NCBI RefSeq assembly: GCF_026213295.1
Contig: NC_079426.1
Location: forward strand, 26,908,902 to 26,972,901
Origin: Gadus chalcogrammus
Taxonomy: Eukaryota; Chordata; Actinopteri; Gadiformes; Gadidae
Length of the DNA: 64,000 nt
Direction: 5' to 3'
Part shown: in pieces, positions 25,801 through 36,357 of the stretch
Layout: each line of letters begins with the position of its first letter
Numbering within the stretch: position 1 is the stretch's first letter
Notes under the pieces: generated by a model
The model's database searches: none
Told to the model about the DNA's origin: nothing
Seen by the model: only the letters and a program-made list of their open reading frames with translations
Made by a program: the position numbers and the translations under genes

Positions 25801-26677
25801 CGATTGCGCCGTTTAATACTTATGTAAAAAAACATTTAAGTTCAACATTTTATCTTCACATATTATGACTTTTACTTTAAGCAGAGAAATATCTTCCATA
25901 CAATCTTAAGCTTACCTATCTGTTTGCGTCCACGTGTAATTGCAAAATTGCGCATTCTGAATCTAGTGTTGACATTTATTTTAAAGATTTGAATACTTGG
26001 TATGAGTTTTACATTAAGCAGAAAGTCAGCAGACACCGAGTTCAAGTTTAGGACATAGCACACGTTGTCACAAACGCTGTTGAATGGCAAAGTGGTTTAT
26101 ATTAGCCTACTTTATATTCAAGATTTGCGGTTGTCATTAAATTACTCGACTTACCCGAAGTGGAAAGGCTGCTGTGAGTGCTGTGACTGTCAGATTCATC
26201 ATCGTCTGTGTTGTCCACCACCACACCGGCAGGGCTGGGAGTCTTTATTTGTCCGGCTTGTGCTGCTGAAGTGCTTGGCCTTGCGTCACGTAAATGATCG
26301 AACGCGGTGCATTTTTCGGCTTTTAAATAAACACCGTGAGTCGTCAGATGTTTTGTAAGATTTGTCGTGTTACCTCCTTTGCTTGAAATTACTTTATTGC
26401 ATCTGTTGCAAGTCGCAGAGTTTAAATCTTTGGATGTAAAATGTAGCCAAACCTTGGAACGTTTTGCCTTCAGCATCTTCATTGATCAACAAGATCGCAC
26501 TCAGTAGCGTCACTGACGTCACGCAAATTGACGCAACAACATAAGGGCGGGGGAGGGATAAAAAATTCAGGAACCGTTATGAGGAACCGAAATGTGCGTT
26601 CTCATTCGATCTCGTTAGAACCGTTTACGTCGGAACCGGTTCCCTACTGGAACCGAGTTTCGGTGCTCAACCCTACT
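22850..26677 (-). mobile_element. 3.8-kb autonomous-looking hAT (BED type)
   Basis: The 5' terminus on the minus strand reads TAGGGTTGAGCACCGAAAC, with AACCGGTTCC-type subterminal repeats. The other end (22,850 on) is a diverged version (TTTCATCCGATTCCGG, GGTTCTCGAACCG). Flanks tgcgactt / tacaactt match at 6 of 8. The element carries one spliced transposase gene that appears uninterrupted. It is inserted in the right TIR of an older MITE. Confidence 0.85.
23335..26482 (-). CDS. hAT transposase, ZBED type, eight exons, apparently intact
   Basis: Exons in transcript order: 26482-26155, 25600-25462, 25331-24787, 24691-24547, 24466-24229, 24132-23998, 23862-23785, ~23690-23335. All junctions are GT-AG and phases agree (1, 2, 1, 2, 0, 0, 0). 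ATG at 26,480-26,482. Exon 1 holds a BED finger (TCNRCNKVISSKGGNTTNL then KHLTTH). Exon 3 has the RNase-H-like core (TCDGWMVAQDHYLTVTAHYI; ATVDNASNMDVA; CFAHTLNLAAQKV). Exon 4 reads DVRTRWNSLYLMVERF. Exon 7 is acidic. Exon 8 has the C-terminal dimerisation motif (PNLSLLSENYLC; TPSERVFSCAG; LPEKANMVIFL). The total is about 650 aa, the usual size for hAT. The only uncertainty is the exon 8 acceptor, where keeping frame needs a site a few bases inside the nearest CAG. It moves its own element by cut-and-paste. Confidence 0.85.
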
Positions 26678-26721
26678 TACAACTTGCACGTACCGGCATA
26701 CCATCCAAATGGATTACAGCA

Positions 26722-26846
26722 TAAGACGTTATGTTTTTTAAACATAACGGCTCCGGCATCGACACATGCGCAGGTAAGAACTCACATGCACGCGCACACA
26801 CCGCAGCGACACTCGCCCAGGTAAGACGTTATGTTTTTAAACATAA
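26722..26846. repeat. Target repeat unit left of the Harbinger composite
   Basis: It contains 'acgttatgttttttaaacat', 'cggctccggcatcgacacat', a CA-rich tract and 'gcgacactcgcccaggtaag', then starts a second unit that is cut at 26,846. It matches 38,027-38,125 and the flanks of the giant foldback. Confidence 0.75.
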
Positions 26847-27246
26847 GGGGCCCTATCTTGCATCCTCCAGCGCAATTGACTTTCTACACCGACGCATGGG
26901 TCGTTGCAAGTTTGCAACTGGCACGGAGCGTTCTTTTCCCTCCACAGGCACGCATCTGTAAATTAAGGAATGATCTTGCACCCCAAGGGGCGGTTCAGCA
27001 AAAGGAGAAGGCGTGTTCTGGCGCAGACGTTGCCTGGTGCAATGTTGCAGTTTCAGAAAACAATTCCGCCACAACCAGGAAATACATGGTTTAAAGTCAG
27101 TGGCGCGTTGTTCAGATGCTATTTTAAGGGCACATGCATAATGTTGCTTGTGCACCTCGCGCATACACTTTGCTTCTCTCATCTACCTAGCCACAGATTC
27201 TTGGTAAATAATTTAACAGCTGATACAGCATAAATAAGTTGTTCTT

Positions 27247-28690
27247 TTAAATCAATGCATCTGCAAACACCGTACAGCAAACACATATTTTCTTAACACA
27301 GACATCGTGTACAAGCCCATAACCGAGTATTTGATTGTGAGAAAACATTGTTTTAGCGCGAGTGTTAAAAAGGAACGAATGAATGCGGACGCGTGTCCTC
27401 GGGTTTGTATCCATCTGTTTAAACCCACGCAAACTAAGTCCATGGCATTGTATATTAATGAGGGGACACATGCATATTAGGAACACAAGTCGATAACGAT
27501 AATGCATACAATACTGGTAAGAAACAACGTTTGTTAATGTATTGCGTAGATCATTAAAAAGAACCACAGTTATCGCATATCATCTGTTAAATTTTCTTTG
27601 CCGAGATTTATTCGAAATGCTATCCCATGTGTGAATTAGGCCATATTTTTTGGACATAAACTGACATAAACTGAGCCATTTGAAGTTTAAAATTCATGTT
27701 GTCATGCATCCGTTTCATCAGAGACTGCAAACGCGCTGTCAAAATATCATCTTGTCAGATTCAAATGCTCCCATCGCTCTTAAAGGGGATGGGAGATGGG
27801 ACTCTCGTTGGTTTATTGCACGTTACGCCCAAACCACACCTACGGGTAATTAGGTTACTTCAGGGCCGGGCGCAAGAGTAATTTATCCACCTGTATAATA
27901 GCAACATTGCCATAGAACCGCCCACAAAGCTACTTGCGTTTGGCGCTTCTCACTTGCTTTACAGACCGTTAAAATAGGTTGAACTAGGTTGATAGGTCTG
28001 CCTAACTGACAGGCTAGGCATATAGCTATAACACATCATATAAACACTTTTCTTATACTCTAAAATATCCTATCATAACGTCATCAACCTCTTAATCACA
28101 TGAAATATATTCTTAAACATTTATGTCAGGTGTTCAGGGCCAAAGTAAACTTGATCATGCTCTACGATGAGTGTGTTGCCACAATAATATTCTCCGCAAA
28201 CGACAAACTGCCATTTTACACAATAGCCCTTTCGCGCGAAACAAACAAAGGACTTTTCAAAAGTTCATAACTCGACATTACAGACTTAAAACCCAAAGTG
28301 TACCCAAAGTTTATCAACCTGTTTATAATATGTTCAGATTCATGAAGATAGTAATATGTGTGATTTTCACCGTGTACAAACCTGAAAAGCAGGTAGATTT
28401 CATTACAGGAATGAAGCAACGAAGCTTTGTTTTCTTTTTCCGAAATTTGTCTGGCGAGGAACCGGAAGTGCCCCTCAACCATATAATTCCGGACTGCAAC
28501 ACACTTTGGTTCCACTCTTCCATTTCCCAGTACAAACGTTTTGTCTCACAACAAATATTTACTCCCGGTCCCCACAACAATATTAGACCGTAATAATTAG
28601 CGATGAATAAGTACTCAAAAATATAAATTAATGATCACCGGTTTTACATATAAACTCTTTCAAAATTACATCTTGAAATAGTGGTCTGGT
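27247..28690. other. Unassigned sequence within the Harbinger composite
   Basis: No exon or known repeat motif could be recognised between the left arm (ending about 27,130) and the inverted block at about 28,690. The open frames at 28,171-28,593 on both strands overlap and show no family features. Confidence 0.5.
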
Positions 28691-28861
28691 TTTGAGTGTA
28701 CCACACATGCGCCCTTAAAATAGCATCTGAACAACGCGCCTATTGAAACATATGCTCTGAATCAAACCTGGTCGGAGCAGGTTTTGCGCAGGTTAAGTTT
28801 GAAACATAACCCGGTTTTGGGTATTAAAACCTGCGTTCACCGCAGATTTCATGTATTCACA

Positions 28862-29220
28862 ATGGCATGCCGAGGCCTGCTGATATCGTAACGCGAATAT
28901 ACGTGCAATCCACCGGGAGCGATAATAAGACCACGGCTCAACATCTTGGCATATCGGATGACTTTTTGCTGGAGAGATATAGATTCTCGCGCAAATCTTT
29001 AAGAGGCCTATATTTAAATAGCCTTCTCCAGCCTTACATAGCCAACACTACCAATCGAGGACCTGGCCTCAGTTCACTACAGACTAATTGCGTAGCCCTC
29101 CGTTTTTTGCAAATGGTAGTTTTATCAAAAATGTTGGAGATGCTGAGCACATCTCAGTCCTTTCAGATGACCCATCCAAGATTTTTATCGGCCTCTTATC
29201 ATACAAAGAGCAATATTGGC
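28862..29220 (+). pseudogene. PIF/Harbinger transposase N-terminus
   Basis: The frame reads DDFLLERYRFSRKSLRGLYL then NSLLQPYIANTTNRGPGLSS and LQTNCVALRFL. This is the N-terminal helical region of HARBI1-like transposases, which normally precedes FFASGTFLYNVGDAE and the DDE nuclease. After ALRFLQM the frame reads a different protein, while 'NVGDAEHIS' appears in another frame just downstream (~29,128-29,150). A frameshift plus truncation has therefore removed the catalytic domain. The gypsy element begins at 29,274. Confidence 0.75.
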
Positions 29221-29273
29221 TGAGTACTATGCCGAGAGGCGCTTACAAAGTATAAAATAGTCCTAACGGACTT

Positions 29274-30330
29274 TGTTACGGGCCCACATCAAACGTGTAA
29301 GTAATATAATAACGAAAAACGAAACGAATTTAGGGAAAGAATAGTGTTCTGTTTATTTCCCAAAATAGCCAAAACTTGTTTAACAGAAGAAATGCGAGAC
29401 GGTTGCCACTAAAACAGAAGAAAAAACGCAACCGCTCCTAGATCAAAGGTCAACAACGATCACAATTAATACAGACCAGGGCCCCGTTTCCCGATAACGA
29501 TGGATCCACGCTCGTACGATCATTCTCACGATGGATCTTGCGATCCATCGTCAATTTCTTTGGAGCGTTTCCCGAAACTCCTCTTAACGTGAACGCGCAT
29601 TCGCTGCACTCACGACGTCGTAGGATTGTAACTGTCTACTGACACGGTGCTGAAATGGGCTCCGTAGGAGGGGGAGACGCAGGAATGTCGCAGGAAAATT
29701 GTGTTAAAAAGGGTTAAAATATATCCCCATCAAGGACAACAGCAGTCCCGTTTTTTTATTTTGGCCATTTGAACATCTTTATTAATAAATAAATTAATAA
29801 TCTTTATTAATTACCAAACTAAGAACATAAAGGCGCAATGCGTTTTAATAAAACGCATCCAATAGACGGAATGTCCGATGGTGTCGCCACTGAGGCTATA
29901 GCTGACGATGCTCTTAGCGTCCTACGAGTACCTACGAGCACCCCTGGAGTACTCGTTAGTTACGAGCGTTTTCAAGACGTTCGTTCCCCACGATGCTTTC
30001 GGGAAACGCGGTGAAAACTCTACGATGCCCTTTCGACGCACCTCACGATCCACTTAGGCTAACGACGCTTTCGGGAAACGGGGCCCAGTTTAACAAACGA
30101 CTTCCAATTTAACCAAAACAAAAAGCGTGCGACCGGCCAGCGTCTGCCATGTCGAGGCTGAGAGAGAGAGAGACCGCCATCTTGAAGTAGGCCGGCTTTT
30201 ATACTTGGGAGGGCCGGCCTTTCACCAATCAGTGCTTCCGAAGGTAACGCCCAGTCTCCTCCTACTATGGGACATGGAGGCAGAGCAGCACAACCAAGCA
30301 TAACACACAATATTATGTTCACCCGTAACA
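29274..30330 (-). repeat. 3' LTR of the gypsy element (with insertion)
   Basis: Without the 29,480-30,085 insertion and its duplicated CAG the LTR is about 448 bp, against 452 bp for the other copy. The differences seen are a 4-bp indel near 29,300 (gtgtaagtaata / gtgtgagcagttaacata) and a handful of substitutions (for example tagtgttctg / tagtggtctg). The insertion is therefore fairly recent. Confidence 0.95.
29480..30085. mobile_element. 606-bp TIR element inside the 3' LTR
   Basis: Ends GGCCCCGTTTCCCGATAACG / CGCTTTCGGGAAACGGGGCC with CAG on both sides (29,477-29,479 and 30,086-30,088). The intact 5' LTR gives the empty site 'cagaccagtttaac'. The interior has 'ctacgag' and 'gatcc' repeats but no coding frame. 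Its superfamily is not assigned; a 3-bp duplication is compatible with Harbinger. Confidence 0.85.
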
Positions 30331-30342
30331 CCCCCACCCTTA
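30331..30342 (-). promoter_or_regulatory. Polypurine tract of the gypsy element
   Basis: On the minus strand AAGGGTGGGGG lies directly before the TGTTACGGG start of the 3' LTR, the expected position of the plus-strand primer in reverse transcription. Confidence 0.8.
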
Positions 30343-30494
30343 AAGAAATAAATTGGGGGTAGAATTTTTCAAGTTTTTTCCAAAAAAAAAACACATGTTA
30401 CAAGTAATATTTACATAAGTGGATGAATGAGGAAAGAAAAAAAAGAAAACCATCCAATTTATTTACACATTTTTCAATAGGCCTACAAGACCTA

Positions 30495-31258
30495 TGCGCG
30501 TGAAAGTGCATCTGCCACGACATTCTCGCGTCCACGGATGTGTTTGATGTTAACATTGAACGCTTGCAATATTAAGCACCAGCGCATTAACCGTTGGTTG
30601 TGATTGCGCATCCGGTCCAGGAAAGTTAGCGGGTTGTGATCTGTATAAACAGTCACCGGATGCGCTGCACCACCAACGTAAACCTCAAAGTGCTGAAGCG
30701 CCAACACCAGGGCAAGCGCCTCTTTCTCTATCGTGGAGTACGCGCGTTGATGCAGTTCAACTTTCGAGAAAAAAAAAACAGGATGTTCCAGTCCGTCCTT
30801 ACCACCCTGCATAAGTACTGCCCCGACTCCTACATCGCTTGCATCGACCGCGAGAACAAAAGGGACAGTAAAGTTAGGCGCGGCGAGCACTGGAGCCGTT
30901 GTGAGCAACGCTTTTATTTGATTAAAGGCGACCCGACTCTCCTCGGTCCATACAAAAGACCGCTTGGTGCTGAGGAGGTCAGTCAGAGGGGCGGCTACCA
31001 CAGAGAAATTTTTACAAAAGGACCTGTAATAGCCGACCATACCTAGGAAGCGTCTAAGTTCCCGACGAGTTGTGGGGGCAGGATATTTAAGAATGGCCTC
31101 AACCTTAGAGTGCAAGGGCGCACTTCGCCGCCACCAACCGCTTTGCCCAAGTACACAACCTTGGCTTGACCAAACTCGCATTTTGCCAGATTTATTGTCA
31201 GATTCGCAGCGGACAATTTCTCAAACACGTCTCTCAGATGGATAACGTGAGAACACAC
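30495..31258 (-). pseudogene. Gypsy RT thumb and RNase H
   Basis: The minus strand reads LRDVFEKLSAANLTINLAKC and EFGQAKVVYLG in one frame, then (after a frame change) RRELRRFLGMVGYYRSFC. RNase H follows with FVLAVDASDVGVGAVLM, EKEALALVLALQHFEVYVG, VYTDHNPLTFL and HIRGRENVVADALSRA before the stop at 30,492. The D-E-D carboxylates of RNase H are present. The RT palm containing the Y/F-x-DD box is missing, so no functional polymerase can be made. Confidence 0.88.
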
Positions 31259-31640
31259 GGGAAACTATCGGGCTTGGTCACAGCGTTGACTTTTCGAAAG
31301 TCCGTGCAGAACCTCGAAGTGCCGTCTGGTTTTGGCACGAGAAGGCAAGGCGAACTCCACGGGCTGAAACTCGGCTCAGCAATATCATGGTCTACCATGA
31401 AATTAACTTATTTTTGAAGCTGGAGGCGTTTTAGTGGGTTGGCGCGGTACGGGTGTTGCTTAATTGGCCTGCTTTCCCCAACATCAATGTCGTGAGCAAT
31501 GAGTGTGGTACGACCTGGAACATCCGAAAACAAATTAATGTTAGAAGAAAAAAGAGAAATTAAATCATCACGTTCTGAATTCGGTAAATGTGAAAAGAAA
31601 TTATCCAGATCCTCGAGGATTTCAGAGTTCCTCAACCTTC
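31259..31640 (-). pseudogene. Gypsy RT N-terminal part, palm deleted
   Basis: After integrase the frame reads LFSDVPGRTTLIAHDIDVG then RPIKQHPYRANPLKR, stops at TAA (31,408) and resumes as DHDIAEPSFSPWSSPCLLVP, KPDGTSRFCTDFRKVNAVTK and PDSFPV. It then jumps directly to the 'HLRDVFEKL' connection segment. The part that normally carries the D-L-x-x-G and x-DD motifs between these points is absent, a clean internal deletion of roughly 100 codons. Confidence 0.85.
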
Positions 31641-32571
31641 CCACGACCACCTCAGCGGCAGGATAACGAACCCCCTCGTCGTCAAGCGGAGGAGCAGCAG
31701 GTTCACGCTGCGGGGTTGTTGAAGTAGAGGCGGCAGGCCGACAGGTGACGGATAGAGCGGTGGCAACTTCAGCACCTGCCGTGCTGGACAGCGCCACTGC
31801 TGAATCGATCGCACGCCTCACTACGGCGGGCAAGCTTTTAATGCAGGCGGGAGGTGTAATGTCAGAGTGATCCCGCTCACAGTAGCGTTTAAGCATATTA
31901 ATGTGACACAAACGAGATCGCTTTCTCCGGTCAGGGGTAGCTATGACGTAGTTAACATCTCCAACACGTCTTTCTATGAGATAGGGACCGGTATAGCGTG
32001 GTTGAAGCGCAGAGCCGAGAATTGGAAGAAACACCATCACTTTATCACCAGGTTTAAATACCCGGCGGACAGCCTTTTGGTCGTAACGCTGTTTTATTCG
32101 TTTCTGAGTAACGCCAAGGTTTTCTTTAGCCAGCTCGCAAGCTCGACGGAGCCTTAAACGAATTTTAGTCACATAGTCAGACAGACTGCGGGGAGGAGAT
32201 GATGTATTTTCGGTCAACATGGAGTCACTGAGCATTTTTAACGGGCCGCGTACCGTATGCCCGAAGACAAGCTCGGAGGGACTAAACCCCAAGGACTCCT
32301 GCACTACTTCACGCACAGCGAACAAGGCAAACGGAATACCTTCGTCCCAGTCACACTCAAACTCGAGACAAAATGCGCGAAGCATTGATTTTAACGTTTG
32401 GTGAAAACGCTCGAGTGCGCCTTGTGTCTGCGGATGATAACAGCTGGACGTTGTGTGTTTAACGCCTAGCTGTCCCATAGCCTGTTTAAACGCGTTGGAC
32501 ATAAAATTAGTGCCCTGATCTGTCTGCACTATTTTCGGGAGGCCTAAAAGGGAGAAAAACCCCACGAGAAC

Positions 32572-33685
32572 TAGGGGTGTAACGGTACACGTATTTGAAC
32601 CGAACCGTCACGGTACAGGCACTTCGGTGCGGTTACAGAGGTGTACCGCGGTCCGTAAATGTGGCGTACATAGCGTTAATATGGCGAATGTAAAGGCTTG
32701 TTTTGCGGTGCGGAACTTAAAACTTGAAGTCGGAGTTCCCCCCGGACCGTTTAGCCTTGTTAGGCTCGGCTCCCACGTGCGTGAACTCCGCGTAGTAGCA
32801 GTAGCAGAGCGCGATCGCGACTGTGTGTGGATTGATGTCTACTAGCGAACTGAGAGCGAACTGCATGGCGAGCGACAACAGAAAACCGGAGCTTGAAGAT
32901 GCCCCCCTGTCATTTAAATCCCAAGTGTGGGAGAACTTTGGATTCCAGGTTAATTATCACAATGGGGAAAGACGAGGGGACAAGTCGAAAGCTGTGTGCA
33001 GACATTGTTCAACAGCGATCGTCTATGCAAATGGAAACACATCGAACTTGCACAAAATTTTCGCCCCCGGTACAATTTTAACGTGACAGCACCATCCAGG
33101 TGTTACTGTCACCGCTGCGAAATGAACAAAAGTTGTTCAAACCGTTCAAACCCAGCTCCCTACACTATTTAATCAACCCCTACACCTGTCTGGGAATTCA
33201 GAACGGGCAAATGCCATCACCAGGTCTATTGGTGTTTTCATTGCCTCTGACCTACGAGAGGCAATGAAAACACCAATAGATTATAAAATACATAAGCTGT
33301 AATTTAAGTTAAGGCTGCAGTTGCACTTTTATTTAATGATTGATATTTATATTTATGAGAACTTCAGAGCTTTAGAGAGCTGCAGGAATATATTACATAC
33401 TCTTTGTTTACATACCAGCTTTAAGAGCCTAGACTGAGCATTAACACTGGATTTTTCATTAATTTTATGTTAGGGTTATTGGAGAATTGCATCATTTTAT
33501 TTGTATGTTTCATACTGACAGCTAAAACTGTTCTGTTTAATTCGTAACTAATTAAACTTATGTTCGTTCTGTCAAGCAATCAGTTTTTTCACCATAACTA
33601 TGAACCGAACCGTCCTGTACCGTACCGTGACTTCAAAACCGAGGTACGTACCGAACCGTGACTGTTGTGTACCGTTACACCCCTA
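32572..33685 (+). mobile_element. 1114-bp hAT with BED exon, perfect TSD
   Basis: TIRs TAGGGGTGTAACGGTACACG / GTGTACCGTTACACCCCTA are flanked by ACGAGAAC (32,564-32,571 and 33,686-33,693). One plus-strand exon (from the ATG at 32,862) encodes a BED finger: MASDNRKPELEDAPLSFKSQ, VWENFGFQVNY, CRHCSTAIVYANGNTSNL. The transposase body is deleted. A second, near-identical internal copy without these termini is at about 52,729-53,586. Confidence 0.95.
32862..33086 (+). pseudogene. ZBED1-like BED finger remnant
   Basis: The frame has W-x-x-F-GF, C-x2-C and the start of the H-x-H pair (SNLHK). It is followed by 'IFAPGTILT' and a stop where the second histidine and the linker should be. It is the first coding part of an internally deleted hAT transposase. 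Confidence 0.7.
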
Positions 33686-33693
33686 ACGAGAAC

Positions 33694-34896
33694 CGTAATG
33701 ACAGCAGCCGCTGTGATTCTTCGGAGCGGTATAGCCTCTGGAAAACGTGTCAGCGTGCACATAATTGTAAGCAAATACTCCTTTCCGGACTTAGTCCGCG
33801 GCAACGGACCCACACAGTCGAGGATGACTCGTTCAAACGGTTCCGACGCGACGGGTATCGGCTGCAGCGGAGCTGGAGGAATCAGCTGATTAGGCTTTCC
33901 CGTAAGCTGGCATACGTGACATGTTTTGCAGTGTCTCGCAACGCCGCTCTTGAGACCGGGCCAAAAGAAATGGCGCAAAATGCGATCGGATGTTTTATTG
34001 ATACCTAAATGACCTGCGAAATGGTGATCATGAGCAAGGCGTAAGATTTCATCTCGATACGGCATCGGGATGACAATCTGATTCAGCACACGCCACTCAT
34101 CCGCAGCCGAAGCCACAAGCGGCCTCCATTTGCGCAACAAGACCCCCTCACGAATAAAATAACCCTGAGGCAAAGATTCAATGTCTTTCTCCGAGACAGC
34201 CTCCGCCAATAGAGTAGAGAGAGAGGGATCGTTTTTTTGTTCACACACGAGTTGTTCGCGACTGGGAGACAATTTAGGAACGCAAGGAATCGTCGATAGT
34301 GGAGCCGACTTCACAGACGTTTTACCACTAGCAGACGACATGGGATGAGCAATAAAGGTATCATACAGATCGGAAAACTCATCCCTGCGTTCACGAACAG
34401 GGGTCTCTTTGGCTGTTTGCGCCATGGCGCGCGTAACAACAGTGGCGTGAAAAACCTCTGGGTATTTCACAGCCACATCGTCAGGACATACACTTTGAGA
34501 AGCCGTAGTCACAACAGGTTTATGGGTTACAACAGGGTTAGGAAATACCTTCCCACCTGCCAAATCATTCCCAAGCAAGAACGATACGTTCGCAATAGGG
34601 AGAGAGGGGCGTACGCCCACTTTTACAGTGCCGGTGACCAAGTCAGAAGAAAGTGAAATCTCATGTAGGGGCACATTCACAAATCCCATATCAAAACCCT
34701 GGACTAAGACACCCGCACCAACGTGGGACTTTTCACTGAAAGGCAGGACATTCTCTAAGATGAAACTCTGTGACGCAGCCGTGTCGCGAAGTATTTTAAT
34801 AGGAATGCGTGCATTAGGCTCTTCGAGCAAAGTGACAAAACCGTCCATAATAAATGGCGCAAAAGCCTGAGAAATACAAAGGAAGTGTCGAAACAC
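33694..34896 (-). pseudogene. Gypsy protease and integrase N-terminal domain
   Basis: It starts in a frame shifted relative to gag, with FVTLLEEPNARIPIKILRDT then AASQSFIL. The active-site triplet reads D-T-A where aspartic proteases have D-T-G. FLLGNDLAGGKV follows, typical of the second half of the fold. The linker then runs to the H2C2 segment of integrase. The frame change from gag, near 34,890, looks like an indel because the flanking sequence continues the expected protein on both sides. Confidence 0.85.
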
Positions 34897-36094
34897 ATAG
34901 ACCCAAACCAGATTCAGTCCTAGATGAAGCTGTGGGGTTAGACTTGTTTTTACTTTTGAGCAAATAACAGTCGGGAATTAGGTGGCCACGTTTTTTACAA
35001 TATCCACAGACCGGGACATAATTTTTAGGGCCAGTCACTCCTCTATGCTCCGAAGTTGGAGTGCTTGCTGCTGCAGCGTCATTAAAAGGCCTAGGAGAAC
35101 CTCTTAAATTATAGTTGCGGTTCTGCTGAAAGTTCACAGGACCAGAGCTCGCGCCCCTATGTGCCAGCACGTAATCATCAGCCAGCACCGCTGCGCTGGA
35201 TGCCGTCAAGTCTTTGTGCTCACTGACGAACATGGCAACACTTTTCGGGAGACAGTTTTTAAAGTCCTCCAGAATCATTATATCACGAAGGTCCTCAAAT
35301 GTTGTTATCTTCTGAGAGCTAAGCCAACGATCAAACAATAACTCTTTCTCCCGCATGAACTCGACGTGCGTGAGGGACTCAGACTTTTGGTAGTTGCGAA
35401 ACTTCTGTCTGTACGCTTCAGGAACAAGTGAATAAACTCGCAAAACTGATTGTTTTACTTTTTCATAATCAGCGGCATCCTCTAACGACAGGGACGAGTA
35501 AGCCTGCTGCGCTTTACCCACAAAAACGCCCTGCAACGTCATGGACCACACCTCTGGTGGCTATTTCAAAACCGTAGCGACTCTCTCAAAATGAGCAAAG
35601 AACTTATGCACATCCTTTTCGTTAAAAGGTGGGACAAGTCTTATATTACGAGTGACATCAAAAGGCTGGCTTGATTCACGAGCTTTTAAATCCAATTCTT
35701 TTAATCGAATGGCTTGGGCGAGTTCCATATCTCGCATTCTAAACTCGTGGTCTCTCTTCTCACGCTCTTGTACCATCTGTCTGTCTGCTTCGAGTAGTGT
35801 TCTTTCTCGCTCCCATTCAATCTCCTTTTCTCGCAACTCCAATCGACGGAGCCCGAATGCCGCTTTGGTGAGCGTAGGTGTGATTGGAGGATCAGGGGCA
35901 GCCGGGGGTGTTACGTCTGTAAATATACCGAGACGGCCCAAATCTTCCGTAAGACTATCTAAAAGCTCTGCTTTAGATGGCCTACCCCGAACCTCTATTC
36001 TATAATGACCTGCAACTTTGACCAGATCATCCCGCGTCGCGGCAGAGAAGGCGTCGGGAGTTGGAGATTTAATAAACTCGTCTAAATCGAACAT
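34897..36094 (-). pseudogene. Gypsy gag with SCAN-like capsid and zinc knuckle
   Basis: The ATG at 36,092-36,094 opens MFDLDEFIKSPTPDAF. A charged coiled-coil follows (REKEIEWERERTLLEADRQM). A TAG at 35,561-35,563 interrupts VATVLK-PPEVW where W is expected (TGG to TAG). The SCAN-like capsid domain comes next: GKAQQAYSSLSLEDAADYEK, RVYSLVPEAYRQKFRNYQK, FDRWL. A CCHC knuckle, CGYCKKRGHLIPDC, sits near 35,000. The vertebrate SCAN domain is thought to descend from the capsid of Gmr1-like gypsy elements, so its presence supports the family call. One stop and one later frameshift make it a pseudogene. Confidence 0.9.
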
Positions 36095-36335
36095 GGCGAA
36101 AAAACAGCGAAAGAAGCAGCAGACTAGACCGGAAAAAAAATCACAAAAAGCGAGAAAAATGACAGACAGGGCTGGCAGCCTGGCACACTGGGAAAAATCG
36201 AAATACTGGGTCAAAAACGCAATCCCCATAACGCGTCAAAAGGGTAAACAAAATGCGCGGACGCAGTAAAAACGTTTCCCCAAAAAAGACAATTTAAATG
36301 CGCAATCCCTGGGATAAACACGCAAAACATATTCA

Positions 36336-36353
36336 ATCCCGGACGAGCCCCCA
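36336..36353 (-). promoter_or_regulatory. Primer-binding site, tRNA-Pro type
   Basis: On the minus strand TGGGGGCTCGTCCGGGAT starts four bases inside the 5' LTR. It is identical to the well-known proline-tRNA primer-binding site of many retroelements. Confidence 0.9.
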
Positions 36354-36357
36354 TTTA

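Larger units (their letters stand above)
22374..26721. mobile_element. MITE (TAA target duplication) split by an hAT
   Basis: Inverted ends TACTGTAATCCATTTGGATGG / CCATCCAAATGGATTACAGCA are flanked by TAA (22,371-22,373 and 26,722-26,724). The MITE itself is 22,374-22,849 plus 26,678-26,721. The hAT at 22,850-26,677 inserted into its right terminal repeat. A 3-bp TAA duplication points to PIF/Harbinger-type mobilisation. Confidence 0.8.
31640..34150 (-). pseudogene. Gypsy integrase, split by an hAT element
   Basis: The H2C2 zinc-binding segment (HDHHFAGHLGINKTSDRI then HCKTCHVCQ) and the first catalytic aspartate (VILDCVGPLP) lie at 33,700-34,090. The hAT insertion at 32,572-33,685 cuts the catalytic core after ITVLV. 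The rest resumes with KIVQTDQGTNF (second D), PQTQGALERFHQTLK (E) and a GPY/F-type module (QPRYTGPYLIERRVGDVNYV) near 31,950. A variable acidic linker leads into RT. Integrase preceding RT is what defines the Gmr1 arrangement. Confidence 0.92.

Noticed and set aside
28171..28593. 140-codon plus-strand frame in the Harbinger composite
   Set aside because: Competing frames on the other strand, low-complexity composition, no motif and no splice support.
30636..31046. Plus-strand frame of 136 codons within the gypsy element
   Set aside because: It is antisense to well-supported RNase H and RT coding sequence.
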